Below the pieces are notes generated by a model. It saw only the letters and a list, made by a program, of their open reading frames with translations. It was not told where the DNA came from and did not search any database. Below are positions 1-8,130 of a stretch of 64,000 nt of DNA, piece by piece (position 1 is the stretch's first letter; each line of letters begins with the position of its first letter). Made by a program: the position numbers and the translations under genes. The stretch comes from Eledone cirrhosa (taxonomy: Eukaryota; Mollusca; Cephalopoda; Octopoda; Eledonidae): the NCBI GenBank assembly GCA_964016885.1, contig OZ024759.1, positions 3,244,285-3,308,284 on the forward strand, in the 5' to 3' direction.

Positions 1-219
1 GTCTATATACATATATATTGTATATACACATTCATGTATGTGTATACACACTCATGTATGTATATACACTGGTTTTATGTGTGTATTGTAAATTTGTACT
101 GTTAAAACACGAAACTAACATTCGATTGACACTTTGATTATCTGTACAGGCAATAGTTATTAGAATGCTGTTGAAGTGTGTATATATTTTTGGGGGACAT
201 CCTGTATATACACACATTA
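1..219. other. AT-rich flank with a short 20-bp tandem repeat
   Basis: This is AT-rich sequence left of the Helitron. A 20-bp unit containing 'catgtatgt' is repeated about 2.4 times from 23 to 70. Near 187-207 the segment 'tttttgggggacatcctgta' resembles the ends of some Tc1/mariner-type elements, but no partner end is visible. No gene is supported. A short minus-strand open frame covers most of the stretch, but it is low-complexity translation. Confidence 0.5.
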
Positions 220-1063
220 TCTATATATATAAAACTGAGGTTGTCTGTCTATCGATTTTTGGCACACATCTCCTCTTAGAATCTCTCACGGAATTGCACC
301 GAAATTGCTATACTTGTACATTGAGCCCTAGCGAAGACATCGGAAAAAAAATATTTCAAATTGACCCGCCCTATCTGACGAAATCGAATATAATGTATCG
401 ATTTTTGAGCGTAAGTGATCAGTTATTTCCCTTTGTTCTGTTTACATTGAGCGTCTGCGTGCAAAAATTAAAAAAATTACGCTGGCTTTCTCAGCGAAGC
501 CTTTTAAAACAATATTTTTACTTGAAAACAAGTCTATTTAAAGACTACGTAAAACAAGCAAATATTTCGTAAAAAAAAAAGCAGAAATTATATAAGTTTA
601 TTTAAAATATATGTATCTGTAAATTTCGTTAGGCGTGCAGACAGACAGTCGTGCAGAGAGGTGATATTCGCGTGCAGACAGATAGTCGTGCAGAGAGGTG
701 ATATAGGCGTGCAGACAGACAGTCGTGCAGAGAGGTGATATAGGCGTGCAGACAGACATAACTGATAATTTGGTTACGCTAATGTTTTTCTCTGCGTTGC
801 AGTGTTTACATTTTCGATCTTTGTTAATAAATAACCAGTGCAGTTTCTATCCCCAGCATCCTCTTTTGTTATAACATTCGGGTTATCGTTATGTTTTCTT
901 AACTTCATAAGGCATATTGTTGGTTGAGGGAATATTAATCAAAAACACCACATGCAAGTCTGCACAGTAGACATTACAGTTTTTAAGCCAAAAAAGAAAC
1001 TTAACATTGTAACTTTAACACAGCTACTGAGCGACCCCGAGCAACGCCGGGCTTTACTGCTAG
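220..1063 (+). mobile_element. Non-autonomous Helitron
   Basis: The segment begins with TC followed by 'tatatatataaaactgagg' and a 'tgtctgtct' tract, the usual look of a Helitron 5' end. It ends in CTAG (1060-1063) about 9 bp after a small GC hairpin (cccg at 1036-1039 pairing with cggg at 1048-1051). The flanking bases are A at 219 and T at 1064, which fits Helitron insertion between A and T without target duplication. At 844 bp with no Rep/helicase reading frame it must depend on enzymes supplied elsewhere. It carries a 37-bp minisatellite, common in such elements. The 135-codon frame at 165-572 crosses the element boundary and matches nothing I recognise. Confidence 0.8.
633..758. repeat. 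37-bp minisatellite inside the Helitron
   Basis: The motif 'gcgtgcagacagaca' starts at 633, 670, 707 and 744, giving an exact 37-bp period and about 3.4 copies. Each unit also holds 'tcgtgcagagaggtgatat'. The second copy differs at a few bases, the third and fourth are nearly identical. The repeat lies wholly inside the Helitron. Confidence 0.92.
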
Positions 1064-1308
1064 TATATAATACAATAAACAGATAAATACACACATATAT
1101 ATATATGAGCTTATTTAATTATAAATATTGTGAATTTTTAACTCAGTTCAATTATATATATAAATGGCTTTTACAGGACTAGAACTGTTTCATTCGAAAG
1201 AAATCATCATAATATTGAGAGGGGGGACTAGATAAAATATTTCAAATCAAATGTGTATAAGTTATAAGTTAAAATGTATAAATAGAGACGATAGTGGAGG
1301 TATATCTG
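1064..1308. other. AT-rich spacer, no gene seen
   Basis: This is AT-rich intergenic sequence with short TA runs. I see no reading frame, RNA gene or recognised repeat in it. Confidence 0.5.
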
Positions 1309-1385
1309 TTTAGTGGAACAGTAGACGATAGAATTAAATACAGACGAGAATCTCCCTTTAATGAAACAGCAGACGATAGAATTAA
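1309..1385. repeat. 48-bp imperfect direct repeat
   Basis: The segment around 'agacgatagaattaa' occurs at 1309-1337 and again at 1357-1385, 48 bp apart, with few mismatches. It is a local tandem duplication next to a SINE fragment and has no visible function. Confidence 0.7.
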
Positions 1386-1405
1386 GGCAATTTAAATTTT
1401 AAGCA

Positions 1406-1457
1406 TTTGCATTTCATCGTTACGGGGTCGATAAAATAAAGTACCAGTAATACACTG
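1406..1457 (+). mobile_element. SINE 3'-body fragment (cephalopod tRNA-derived type)
   Basis: The stretch has 'tttgcatttcatcgttacgg' followed by 'gataaaataaagtaccagt' and 'cactg'. The same string occurs in the fuller SINE copies at 2883-3057 and 4366-4540. The tRNA-like head with A and B boxes is missing, so this is a truncated copy. Confidence 0.7.
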
Positions 1458-1816
1458 TCACTATAAGTAGACGACTTTCAAATTGAATTGTTGGTTCCAT
1501 TTCTTTAGTATTTTCAATTGTAGTTATCTACTTAAAAAGCGGTTAGAGACATAATTGATAAGTTATATCTTCCCTATTAAACCATTGCATTATTTCGCCT
1601 ACAATAGAACAAAAATGAAATGTTCTTTAAAGAAACAGGAATATAACTTTATAAAAAAAAAAGTTGCATCCGCTTCTTTTATCATTGATAATTTTTTCGT
1701 TTTAATATTAATTGTTTTTTGTAGTTGTTTATATTAAAAATCTTACTGTAATATTTACTTAAACGAAGGCAGACATCTAAACTTATAGATTAATCTTGAG
1801 CGAAGGACTAGATAAA
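1458..1816. other. AT-rich spacer with half of a dispersed 39-bp repeat
   Basis: AT-rich sequence with no recognised gene. A 60-codon open frame at 1555-1737 is low complexity and ends in a segment (1701-1739) repeated with one mismatch at 4900-4938. That sharing points to old repeat sequence rather than coding sequence. Confidence 0.5.
1701..1739. repeat. Dispersed 39-bp direct repeat, copy 1
   Basis: The segment around 'ttgttttttgtagttgttta' matches 4900-4938 with one mismatch. Two copies 3.2 kb apart suggest remains of one interspersed repeat family or an old segmental duplication. Confidence 0.65.

Positions 1817-1895
<79 letters not shown>
1817..1895. repeat. Compound (CT)n-(TA)n microsatellite
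   Basis: A CT-dinucleotide tract to about 1855 passes directly into a TA-dinucleotide tract to 1895. It abuts the left arm of the inverted-repeat element that follows. Confidence 0.95.
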
Positions 1896-1899
<4 letters not shown>

Positions 1900-2109
1900 G
1901 AAGAATGATAACATTTCAAGCAAAGAGTTTAATTAGGTAATGACTTACAAATTTGTTTCAGTATATATTTAATATAATATTAATATATTTTGTAATATTA
2001 TTAACTAATTATTATAATTAGCGCTTCAGGCTTTGTCTATATACTGAAACAAATTTGTAAGTCATTACCTAATTAAACTCTTTGCTTGAAATTTTATCAC
2101 TCTTCGTTT
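1896..2109. mobile_element. Small inverted-repeat (MITE-like) element
   Basis: The arms at 1896-1967 and 2038-2109 are 72 bp each and are reverse complements with two mismatches that I can see (at the 'cgaaga.tgata.' end). The loop of 70 bp is AT-rich. No coding capacity is present. The outer flanks show no clear target duplication; one flank is a TA microsatellite that could mask one. A non-autonomous DNA transposon is the likeliest identity, a simple local inverted duplication the alternative. Confidence 0.7.
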
Positions 2110-2303
2110 TGAATTTCTCCTAAGTATTCAATACTCTGTTGAGAAATACATTTTACATAAACAGTCTTTGTACCATTTATACGGTATTAATTACTTATAT
2201 TTATATATATATATATATATATAGCGTATGATTAGAACTGTGTTTATTATTAATATTTTAATGGATTTAATGAAAAATTTTAGGTGTTCATATATATATT
2301 CTA
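2110..2303. other. AT-rich spacer with a TA tract
   Basis: AT-rich sequence containing a TA-dinucleotide tract at about 2200-2222. No gene or RNA is recognised. Confidence 0.5.
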
Positions 2304-2362
2304 AAACTGCGCGAAATCGTGAATCCGCGATAGTTGAACCGCCAAGTAGCGAGGTATCACTG
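2304..2362. mobile_element. Probable terminus of a pogo/Tigger-like DNA transposon
   Basis: The stretch reads inward from 'cagtgatacctcgctacttg' on the minus strand, ending at 2362 and followed by TA. Tigger/pogo elements, as I remember them, begin with a similar CAG..ATACCTCG head and insert at TA. The rest of the element and its partner end are not visible, so this is a remnant at most. Identification rests on family memory only. Confidence 0.4.
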
Positions 2363-2390
2363 TATATATGTTTAAATATATAGTGTAGCT

Positions 2391-2855
2391 GTGATGTATC
2401 TCGCGAGTGAATCGAGACCTGTCACTGATTTTGGTGTCCCCACTGCCGATGTGAATGAGCAACGCTGCACTTGTGAATTGGGTCTTGATGTTGCAGGCAG
2501 TTCATATACTTACAATGATGCGGTCCCACAAGCTTGTTCACATTCCTGTGCTAATAATCTAGATGGGCGTATTAAATTGGATGTGAAAGCAGCTTACCGG
2601 ATGCGGAATCGGGAGAAGTTGAGACAAAAACAGGCCGATTATAGAGCTGTGAATTTTGCTAAATTAACACAAAAACAGGCCAAGTATAGATGTTCAAAAC
2701 GGTATGAGTTGGCAAACAAGCAGGCCAAGTATAGATCTGCAAATTCAGCTATTATATCTCAAAAGCAAGCCGAGCGTAGAGCTTCTAAACGTACCGAGTT
2801 GGCTAAAGAGCAGACCGAGTACAGATCTGCAAATATCTTATTGCACAAACAATAA
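2391..2855 (+). CDS. Hypothetical repeat protein fragment (five 15-residue KQAxYR repeats)
   Basis: This is an open frame of 154 codons. Residues 76-150 form five consecutive 15-residue repeats: KLRQKQADYRAVNFA, KLTQKQAKYRCSKRY, ELANKQAKYRSANSA, IISQKQAERRASKRT and ELAKEQTEYRSANIL. The tails alternate between an 'AN' type and an 'SKR' type, so there is a 30-residue superperiod. The repeats are rich in K, R, Q and A and should be helical or nucleic-acid binding, by inference only. The first 60 residues are not repeated and contain several cysteines (27, 29, 49, 53). The start is the first of two adjacent ATGs; an upstream exon cannot be excluded. The frame stops 28 bp before a SINE and sits among transposon remains, so a fragment of a mobile-element gene or a decayed exon is as likely as a host gene. 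I do not recognise the protein. Confidence 0.4.
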   Translation: MMYLASESRPVTDFGVPTADVNEQRCTCELGLDVAGSSYTYNDAVPQACSHSCANNLDGRIKLDVKAAYRMRNREKLRQKQADYRAVNFAKLTQKQAKYRCSKRYELANKQAKYRSANSAIISQKQAERRASKRTELAKEQTEYRSANILLHKQ

Positions 2856-2882
2856 TTCTGCACAAATGTTGCTCCATTATTT

Positions 2883-3057
2883 TGGCAGTATTGGTAGAGG
2901 GTCGGATGCCATGCTTTCCAGCATAGTTACGTCCCTTTACGATCTGAGTTCAAATCCTGCCGAGGTTGACTTTGCCTTTCATCCTTACGGGGTAGATAAA
3001 ATAAAGTACCAGTAATGCACTGGGTAATTGCTGGCCTTGTGCCTAAAGTAGAAACAA
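2883..3057 (+). mobile_element. tRNA-derived cephalopod SINE, copy A
   Basis: The RNA polymerase III A box is 'tggtagagggt' at 2892-2902 and the B box 'agttcaaatcc' at 2947-2957, the spacing expected of a tRNA-like head. The body follows with 'gccgaggttgactttgcctt', 'tcatccttacgggg', 'gataaaataaagtaccagt' and 'ggccttgtgcctaaagtaga'. This arrangement matches the tRNA-related SINEs I know from octopus and squid. It is an unexpressed-looking, diverged copy. The sequence after it (3066-3155) is shared with the other copy. Confidence 0.85.
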
Positions 3058-3065
3058 TTATTAGA

Positions 3066-3155
3066 TCTAATGTTGCAACGATACAGTTAAATGTTGTCTG
3101 TGTATTTTAAAAAAGATTTGCTTATAATCTTTTCAAATTTCATTACGCCAATGAT
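3066..3155 (+). repeat. 3' tail shared by the two SINE copies, copy A
   Basis: This sequence aligns imperfectly with 4588-4676: both begin 'tctaatgttg', share 'aaatgttgt.tgtgtattt', then a T/A tract, 'tttgct.ata' and 'ttttcaaatttc/ttttacaatttc'. The shared region starts after the recognised SINE body in both places. It may be a longer SINE 3' tail or a duplicated segment. Confidence 0.65.
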
Positions 3156-3224
3156 TCAAGCTCAAATTGACATTATCTAAAAAATTGTACAAACAGCGGT
3201 GGATTAGCAGTAGTGAACAGATAA

Positions 3225-3901
3225 ATCAGTCAATTTATTAAGATTGACTTGGCATCAATCAGCAAGACCTTCATTAGCTGCTCTCCAGCCATCTATTTAA
3301 AGCTGTATACATCTATGGTACGAATACACTTGGAGTTCGCGTCATCAGTCTGGAACCCCTATCTTGCTCAGAACATTGACCTCCTGGAAACTGTTCAGAG
3401 ACATGCAACCAAGCGCATACCCTCCATCAGACACCTACCATACCCTGAATATTTTGCTTCCCTCTGGCAATGGACTTGGTAAACACCCACAAAGTTATTA
3501 ACCATCCGACCAACAACAACCCCGAACACCTTTTTGATCTCCATGTGTCTAACACGTGGACATGCCTACAAAGTCAGAAAACAACACAGCTCCCATGACT
3601 TTAGGAAATATTTCTTCATGCTCAGAGTTGCTGAAGGATGGAACAAACTTCCTGCATCAGTTGTTAGCTGATGACACACTGCATCCTTTAAAACCATCAT
3701 ACATTCCGAAATACACCAAAACTACACCTGATGTCCCCCTTCCATACACATGCACATATGTGTATATCATGACTCATGCACTGTTCTTTTTTCCTGACGT
3801 TTTTATATTACCCTATGTATTATATATGCACTTTTGATGAGTTGTAGTGCACCTCAGCATTGTACACAATATTTTCATTATTATTATCATTATTATTATT
3901 A
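3225..3901 (+). pseudogene. Broken 3' end of a non-LTR retrotransposon (reverse transcriptase C-terminal region)
   Basis: The frame at 3249-3482 includes 'IYLKLYTSMVRIHLEFA', 'VWNPYL', 'IDLLETVQRHATKRI' and 'LPYPEYF', the pattern found after the catalytic domain in CR1/Jockey-like reverse transcriptases. After a stop at 3480-3482 a neighbouring frame gives 'VNTHKVINHP' and 'EHLFDLHVSN', and from 3552 the first frame resumes with 'TRGHAYK', 'HDFRKYFFMLRVAEGWNKLP' and stops at about 3677. At least two frameshifts are therefore present and the polymerase core is missing, so the copy is dead. The 3' part ends in an ATT-rich tail (3877-3901), a usual ending for such elements. The upstream truncation point is approximate. 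Confidence 0.8.
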
Positions 3902-4365
3902 CACTCATTGATCCATTTTGCACTAACTCTGCATCAAGGACCCTCACCTAAATATTAACCAATCAAGGATCCAATACAGCTATCTGTTGGATGAGTATTG
4001 TATAGTGCCAAAAACGAAACCAATCAGTTTAGCAGAAAATTTCCAGACAAGAAACACGCATATTTTGCTATCCTCAAACACGTTTACACATGGCATGAAA
4101 TATAACTAATCCGAGATGGCTAGGTTTCATCTTCTAACTGGATATACGAAATCCATTATGTCTTGACAACAACATGAGGTAACATTATGTTATTCACAGA
4201 CACACTTTGTACACTGTTCCATATCAGAATGTATTTCCTTCGTCACATTCACAAACAGTATTGAAAATATGTTCTTCGGCAAATAAAAATGTTTTGTTCA
4301 TAATATTTCAACTAGCGATTGCTCTACTCCACGCACGACCACCATAAATTAATGACCAGCTCAAC
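3902..4365. other. Spacer, nothing recognised
   Basis: Moderately AT-rich sequence between the retrotransposon tail and the second SINE. I see no open frame of note, no RNA gene and no repeat shared with the rest of the window. Confidence 0.5.
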
Positions 4366-4540
4366 ACAAGTATTGGTAGAGCGTCAGACACCATGCTTTG
4401 CAGTATTGTTATGGTCCTTTGCATTCTAAGTTCAAATCCTGCCGAGGTTAACTTCGACTTTCATACTTACTAATTCGATAAAATAAAGTACCAGTAATGG
4501 ACTGCCGTAATGGATTTGTGCCGAAAAATAGAAACACTAT
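4366..4540 (+). mobile_element. tRNA-derived cephalopod SINE, copy B
   Basis: The A box 'tggtagagcgt' lies at 4374-4384 and the B box 'agttcaaatcc' at 4429-4439. The body has 'gccgaggttaacttcgactt', 'gataaaataaagtaccagt' and 'tttgtgccgaaaaatagaaa'. It is clearly homologous to the copy at 2883-3057 but diverged by scattered substitutions. It is in the same orientation as that copy. Confidence 0.85.
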
Positions 4541-4587
4541 TAATGTGCAATAAGAGCAAAATATAACGACATTGCTCAATTATTTTA

Positions 4588-4676
4588 TCTAATGTTGTAA
4601 TAACACAAGGAAATGTTGTTTGTGTATTTTTTTTTATATTTGCTCATAGGCTTTTACAATTTCGCTCAGCCAACAA
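4588..4676 (+). repeat. 3' tail shared by the two SINE copies, copy B
   Basis: Imperfect match to 3066-3155. Here the gap between SINE body and shared tail is about 47 bp, against under 10 bp in copy A. The difference could be an insertion in B or a deletion in A. Confidence 0.6.
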
Positions 4677-5092
4677 CTATTAAAAAGTGAGTTGCTTAAG
4701 ATAACAATTTAATCACAAATTGTTGCTATCTTTTAATACACTCCAACAAGTCATCAAATTATGTACAATAAAAACAAATCTTATTAATTTGCTCAGGGAA
4801 TATAAAGAAAATGTATATACACTGATAATTGCAATTGTATGTAAATATTTTGTTTTTGTATTGTTTATTTTATGTTTTCTATTATGTATAATATATTGAT
4901 TTAATATTGATTGTTTTTTGTAGTTGTTTATATTAAAAGTCTGAAAATATTTTTATACATCTTACACTAATATTTATAAGATAATTTATAATAACAATTA
5001 CATAATCTAATTACATTACAACGATAATTTATTATTAATATATATCCTCTTTAACTAGAGTTATTACAAGCGTTGCCTTAAAAAAATATTAA
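4677..5092. other. AT-rich spacer with the second 39-bp dispersed repeat
   Basis: AT-rich sequence with no gene recognised. Positions 4900-4938 repeat 1701-1739 with one mismatch. Confidence 0.5.
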
Positions 5093-5305
5093 ACTAGACA
5101 TGAAAAATGCGCAAGCTCAAAAGTGCCACAGAATGTTATAATAAACCTTCAAAAGTGTGGGACTAGAGTTGTTGCTAAAAAATATTGTAATCATTATATA
5201 TCGTACATTCTGTGGCATCCTTTATAAAAATAGCTTAAACCAACGAAGCCTTTATTTTTACGCTATTTCACTTAGTTAATTCTTAGAGTGTAACATATAA
5301 AAATA
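5093..5305 (+). repeat. Foldback left arm
   Basis: 213 bp, the exact reverse complement of 5837-6049 as read. Arm identity ends where 'aacatataaaaata' is followed by 'aat' here and by 'tga' on the other arm's complement. Confidence 0.9.
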
Positions 5306-5710
5306 AATACATCTATGTTTAATGTAATAACAGCTATAAATAATTACGTAATATTATTATCATATACTCATAGTAACAAAATAATTGTGTTGAAAATTAA
5401 TATGATGCTTATATGAACGATCAAATCTATAATGATAATTTCTTAAATATACTAATAGTAAAATAATTTAGTTATCTATTGTTACATTTTCATAGAACTA
5501 TAATATTAACAATCGTATTGCATTATCAAATTTTTATCACTACAAACTTTCATATTGGAATTACCTTAAGCCACTTATTATTACTTCGCTTTCGTACTTT
5601 TACAGCTGTAGATATTGCGCTGTATCTTATATCTAATATCAATATCTCATGGTAATTTGCATGCAGTGTAAAATAGGTTTATTAATAACTTTAATATGAA
5701 ATGTATTATA

Positions 5711-5798
5711 CAGGGCTGCGGAGTCGGCCAAAAATTGACTGGCTCCAACTCAGGATCCGATATTCCCTTATTTCCTAAATTTCAGCTCCGCAGCTCTG
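5711..5798. mobile_element. Short terminal-inverted-repeat insert in the foldback loop
   Basis: The 88-bp segment opens with 'cagggctgcggag' and closes with 'ctccgcagctctg', an inverted pair of 13 bp with one mismatch. TA precedes it and TT follows. Similar 'gctgcggagtcgg' short elements are widespread in animal genomes, as I remember them. It lies within the loop of the foldback element, so it is either part of that element or a later insertion. Confidence 0.6.
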
Positions 5799-5836
5799 TT
5801 ATTATATTAATTAATTTATTTTATAGTTGTAAATCA

Positions 5837-6049
5837 TATTTTTATATGTTACACTCTAAGAATTAACTAAGTGAAATAGCGTAAAAATAAAGGCTTCGTT
5901 GGTTTAAGCTATTTTTATAAAGGATGCCACAGAATGTACGATATATAATGATTACAATATTTTTTAGCAACAACTCTAGTCCCACACTTTTGAAGGTTTA
6001 TTATAACATTCTGTGGCACTTTTGAGCTTGCGCATTTTTCATGTCTAGT
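5837..6049 (-). repeat. Foldback right arm
   Basis: 213 bp, reverse complement of 5093-5305. It ends in 'gcgcatttttcatgtctagt' and is followed directly by the TA-rich block. Confidence 0.9.
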
Positions 6050-6306
6050 ATTACATACGTATATATAAATATATATATTACATACATATATATAAATATA
6101 TACATATATAGATACGTATATATATATATGTATATATTTATATATATATATGTATATATTTATATATATATATGTATATATTTATATATACATGTTATAT
6201 ATATATATATATTACATACGTATATATAAATATATACATATATAGATACGTATATATATATATGTATATATTTATATATATATATGTATATATTTATATA
6301 TACATG

Positions 6307-6338
<32 letters not shown>

Positions 6339-6395
6339 CATACGTATATATAAATATATACATATATAGATACGTATATATATATATATGCAAAA
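6050..6395. repeat. TA-rich complex microsatellite with a roughly 125-bp superunit
   Basis: A block starting 'attacatac' and containing 'tagatacgtata' is repeated with starts near 6077, 6211 and 6335, spacings of about 134 and 124 bp. The rest is TA/TATG dinucleotide sequence of varying length. Open frames here translate only to Y/I/T/H-type low complexity and are not genes. Confidence 0.85.
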
Positions 6396-6479
6396 TTAAA
6401 TTAAGATAGACGTGTTACAGACCTGCGCATTACACACTTTACAAATTATTCCCTGTGATTGTTTCATGTGTTTATTTTA

Positions 6480-6520
6480 AATATATATATATATATATAT
6501 ATGTCAATCAATTTCTTGTT

Positions 6521-6558
<38 letters not shown>
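6480..6558. repeat. TA and CA microsatellites
   Basis: A TA tract at about 6480-6502, unique sequence, then a second TA tract at about 6521-6546 passing into a short CA tract to 6557. They lie directly before the cephalopod interspersed repeat. Confidence 0.9.
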
Positions 6559-6566
6559 CGTCAATC

Positions 6567-6667
6567 ATCATCATTATCATCATCGTTTAACGTCCGTGTT
6601 CCACGCTTGCATGGGTTTGGACGGGAGTTTTCCCACTTGAGGCAAGAGTGATTGTCTTGCTCGCATA
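6567..6667 (+). mobile_element. Head of the abundant cephalopod interspersed repeat, source of the satellite
   Basis: The sequence opens with a CAT-type tract and 'cgtttaacgtccgtgttcca', then 'gcatgggtttggacggg'. This is the start of a very common cephalopod repeat that, as I remember it, continues to 'tttctacagctggatgccc', 'ttcctaac.ccaaccac' and then 'ctttttacgtgcc.cc.gcac'. All of those later parts are recognisable in order in the 111-bp monomer that starts immediately to the right. The part between 6621 and 6667 is diverged and unlike the monomer. The family assignment is from memory. Confidence 0.75.
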
Positions 6668-8130
6668 GGACTGTCTGGCGGGTTTTCTACAGCTGGATGC
6701 CCTTCCTAACACCAACCACATTTACAGTGTGGACTGGGAGATTTTTACCGTGTTGCCTACACGGCCACATTACAGCGTGGACTGTCTGGCGGGTTTTCTA
6801 CAGCTGGATGCCCTTCCTAACACCAACCACATTTAGTGTGGGGTTGCGAGGTTTTTACCGTGTTGCCTACACGGCCACATTACAGCATGGACTGTCTGGC
6901 GGGTTTTTTTACGGCTGGATGCCCTTCCTAACACCAACCACATTTACAGTGTGGGGCTGGAAGGTTTTCACCGTGTTGCCTACACGGCCACATTACAGCG
7001 TGGACTGTCTGGGGGGTTTTCTACAGCTGGATGCCCTTCCTAACACCAACTACGTTTACAGTGTGGAACTGGGAGGTCTTTACCGTGTTGCCTACACGGC
7101 CACATTACAGCATGGACTGTCTGGCGGGTTTTCTACGGCTGGATGCCCTTCCTAACACCAACCACATTTACAGTGTGGGCTGGAAGGTTTTTACCGTGTT
7201 GCCTACACGGCCACATTACAGCGTGGACTGTCTGGCGGGTTTTCTACAGCTGGATGCCCTTCCTAACACCAACTACGTTTACAGTCTGGAACTGGGAGGT
7301 TTTTCCCGTGTTGCCTACACGGCCACATTACAGCGTGGACTGTCTGGCGGGTTTTCTACGGCTGGATGCCCTTCCTAACACCAACCACATTTACAGTGTG
7401 GGCTGGGAGGTTTTTACCGTGTTGCCTACACGGCCACATTACAGCGTGGACTGTCTGGCGGGTTTTCTACAGCTGGATGCCCTTCCTAACACCAATCACA
7501 TTTACAGTGTGGACTGGGAGATTTTTACCGTGTTGCCTACACGGCCACAATACAGCGTGGACTGTCTGGCGGGTTTTCTACGGCTGGATGCCCTTCCTAG
7601 CACCAACAACATTTACAGTGTGGACTGGGAGGATTTTACCGTGTTGCCTACACGGCCACATTACAGCGTGGACTGTCTGGCGGGTTTTCTACGGCTGGAT
7701 GCCCTTCCTAACACCAACCACATTTACAGTCTGGACTGGGAGGTTTTTACCGTGTTGCCTACAAGGCCACATTACAGCGTGGACTGTCTGGCGGGTTTTC
7801 TACGGCTGGATGCCCTTCCTAACACCAACCACATTTACATTGTGGACTGGGAGATTTTTACCGTGTTGCCTACACGGCCACATTACAGCGTGGACTGACT
7901 GGCGGGTTTTCTACAGCTGGATGCTCTTCCTAACACCAACCACATTTACAGTGTGGACTGGGAGATTTTTACCGTGTTGCCTACACGGCCACATTACAGC
8001 GTGGACTGTCTGGCGGGTTTTCTACGGCTGGATGCCCTTCCTAACACCAACCACATTTAGTGTGGGGTTGCGTGGTTTTTACAGTGTTGCCTACACGGCC
8101 ACATTACAGCGTGGACTGTCTGGCGGGTTT

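Larger units (their letters stand above)
5093..6049. mobile_element. Foldback element with perfect 213-bp inverted arms
   Basis: The left arm (5093-5305, starting 'actagacatgaaaaatgcgc') and right arm (5837-6049) are reverse complements over 213 bp, with no mismatch found by eye. The loop of 531 bp is AT-rich and has no useful reading frame. Each arm also contains its own smaller inverted repeat, 'tgccacagaatgt' against 'acattctgtggca', about 80 bp apart. Very long inverted arms with a non-coding loop fit a non-autonomous foldback or long-TIR DNA transposon. Flanks show no clear target duplication (left ...atattaa, right attacat...). Perfect arm identity implies a recent insertion or conversion between arms. 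Confidence 0.8.

Noticed and set aside
165..572. 135-codon open frame
   Set aside because: It crosses the Helitron's 5' end, has no recognised motif and lies in non-autonomous element sequence.
1555..1737. 60-codon open frame
   Set aside because: AT-rich low complexity, and its end overlaps a dispersed repeat found again at 4900.
2704..3015. 103-codon open frame overlapping the repeat protein
   Set aside because: It is a shifted-frame shadow of the 15-residue repeats and runs on into the SINE.
3556..3837. 93-codon open frame as a separate gene
   Set aside because: The retrotransposon's reverse transcriptase tail (TRGH ... WNKLP) is in another frame over the same bases, so this is a shadow of a broken element.
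6041..6369. Open frames of Y/I/H/T-rich peptides
   Set aside because: Direct translation of TA-rich microsatellite sequence.
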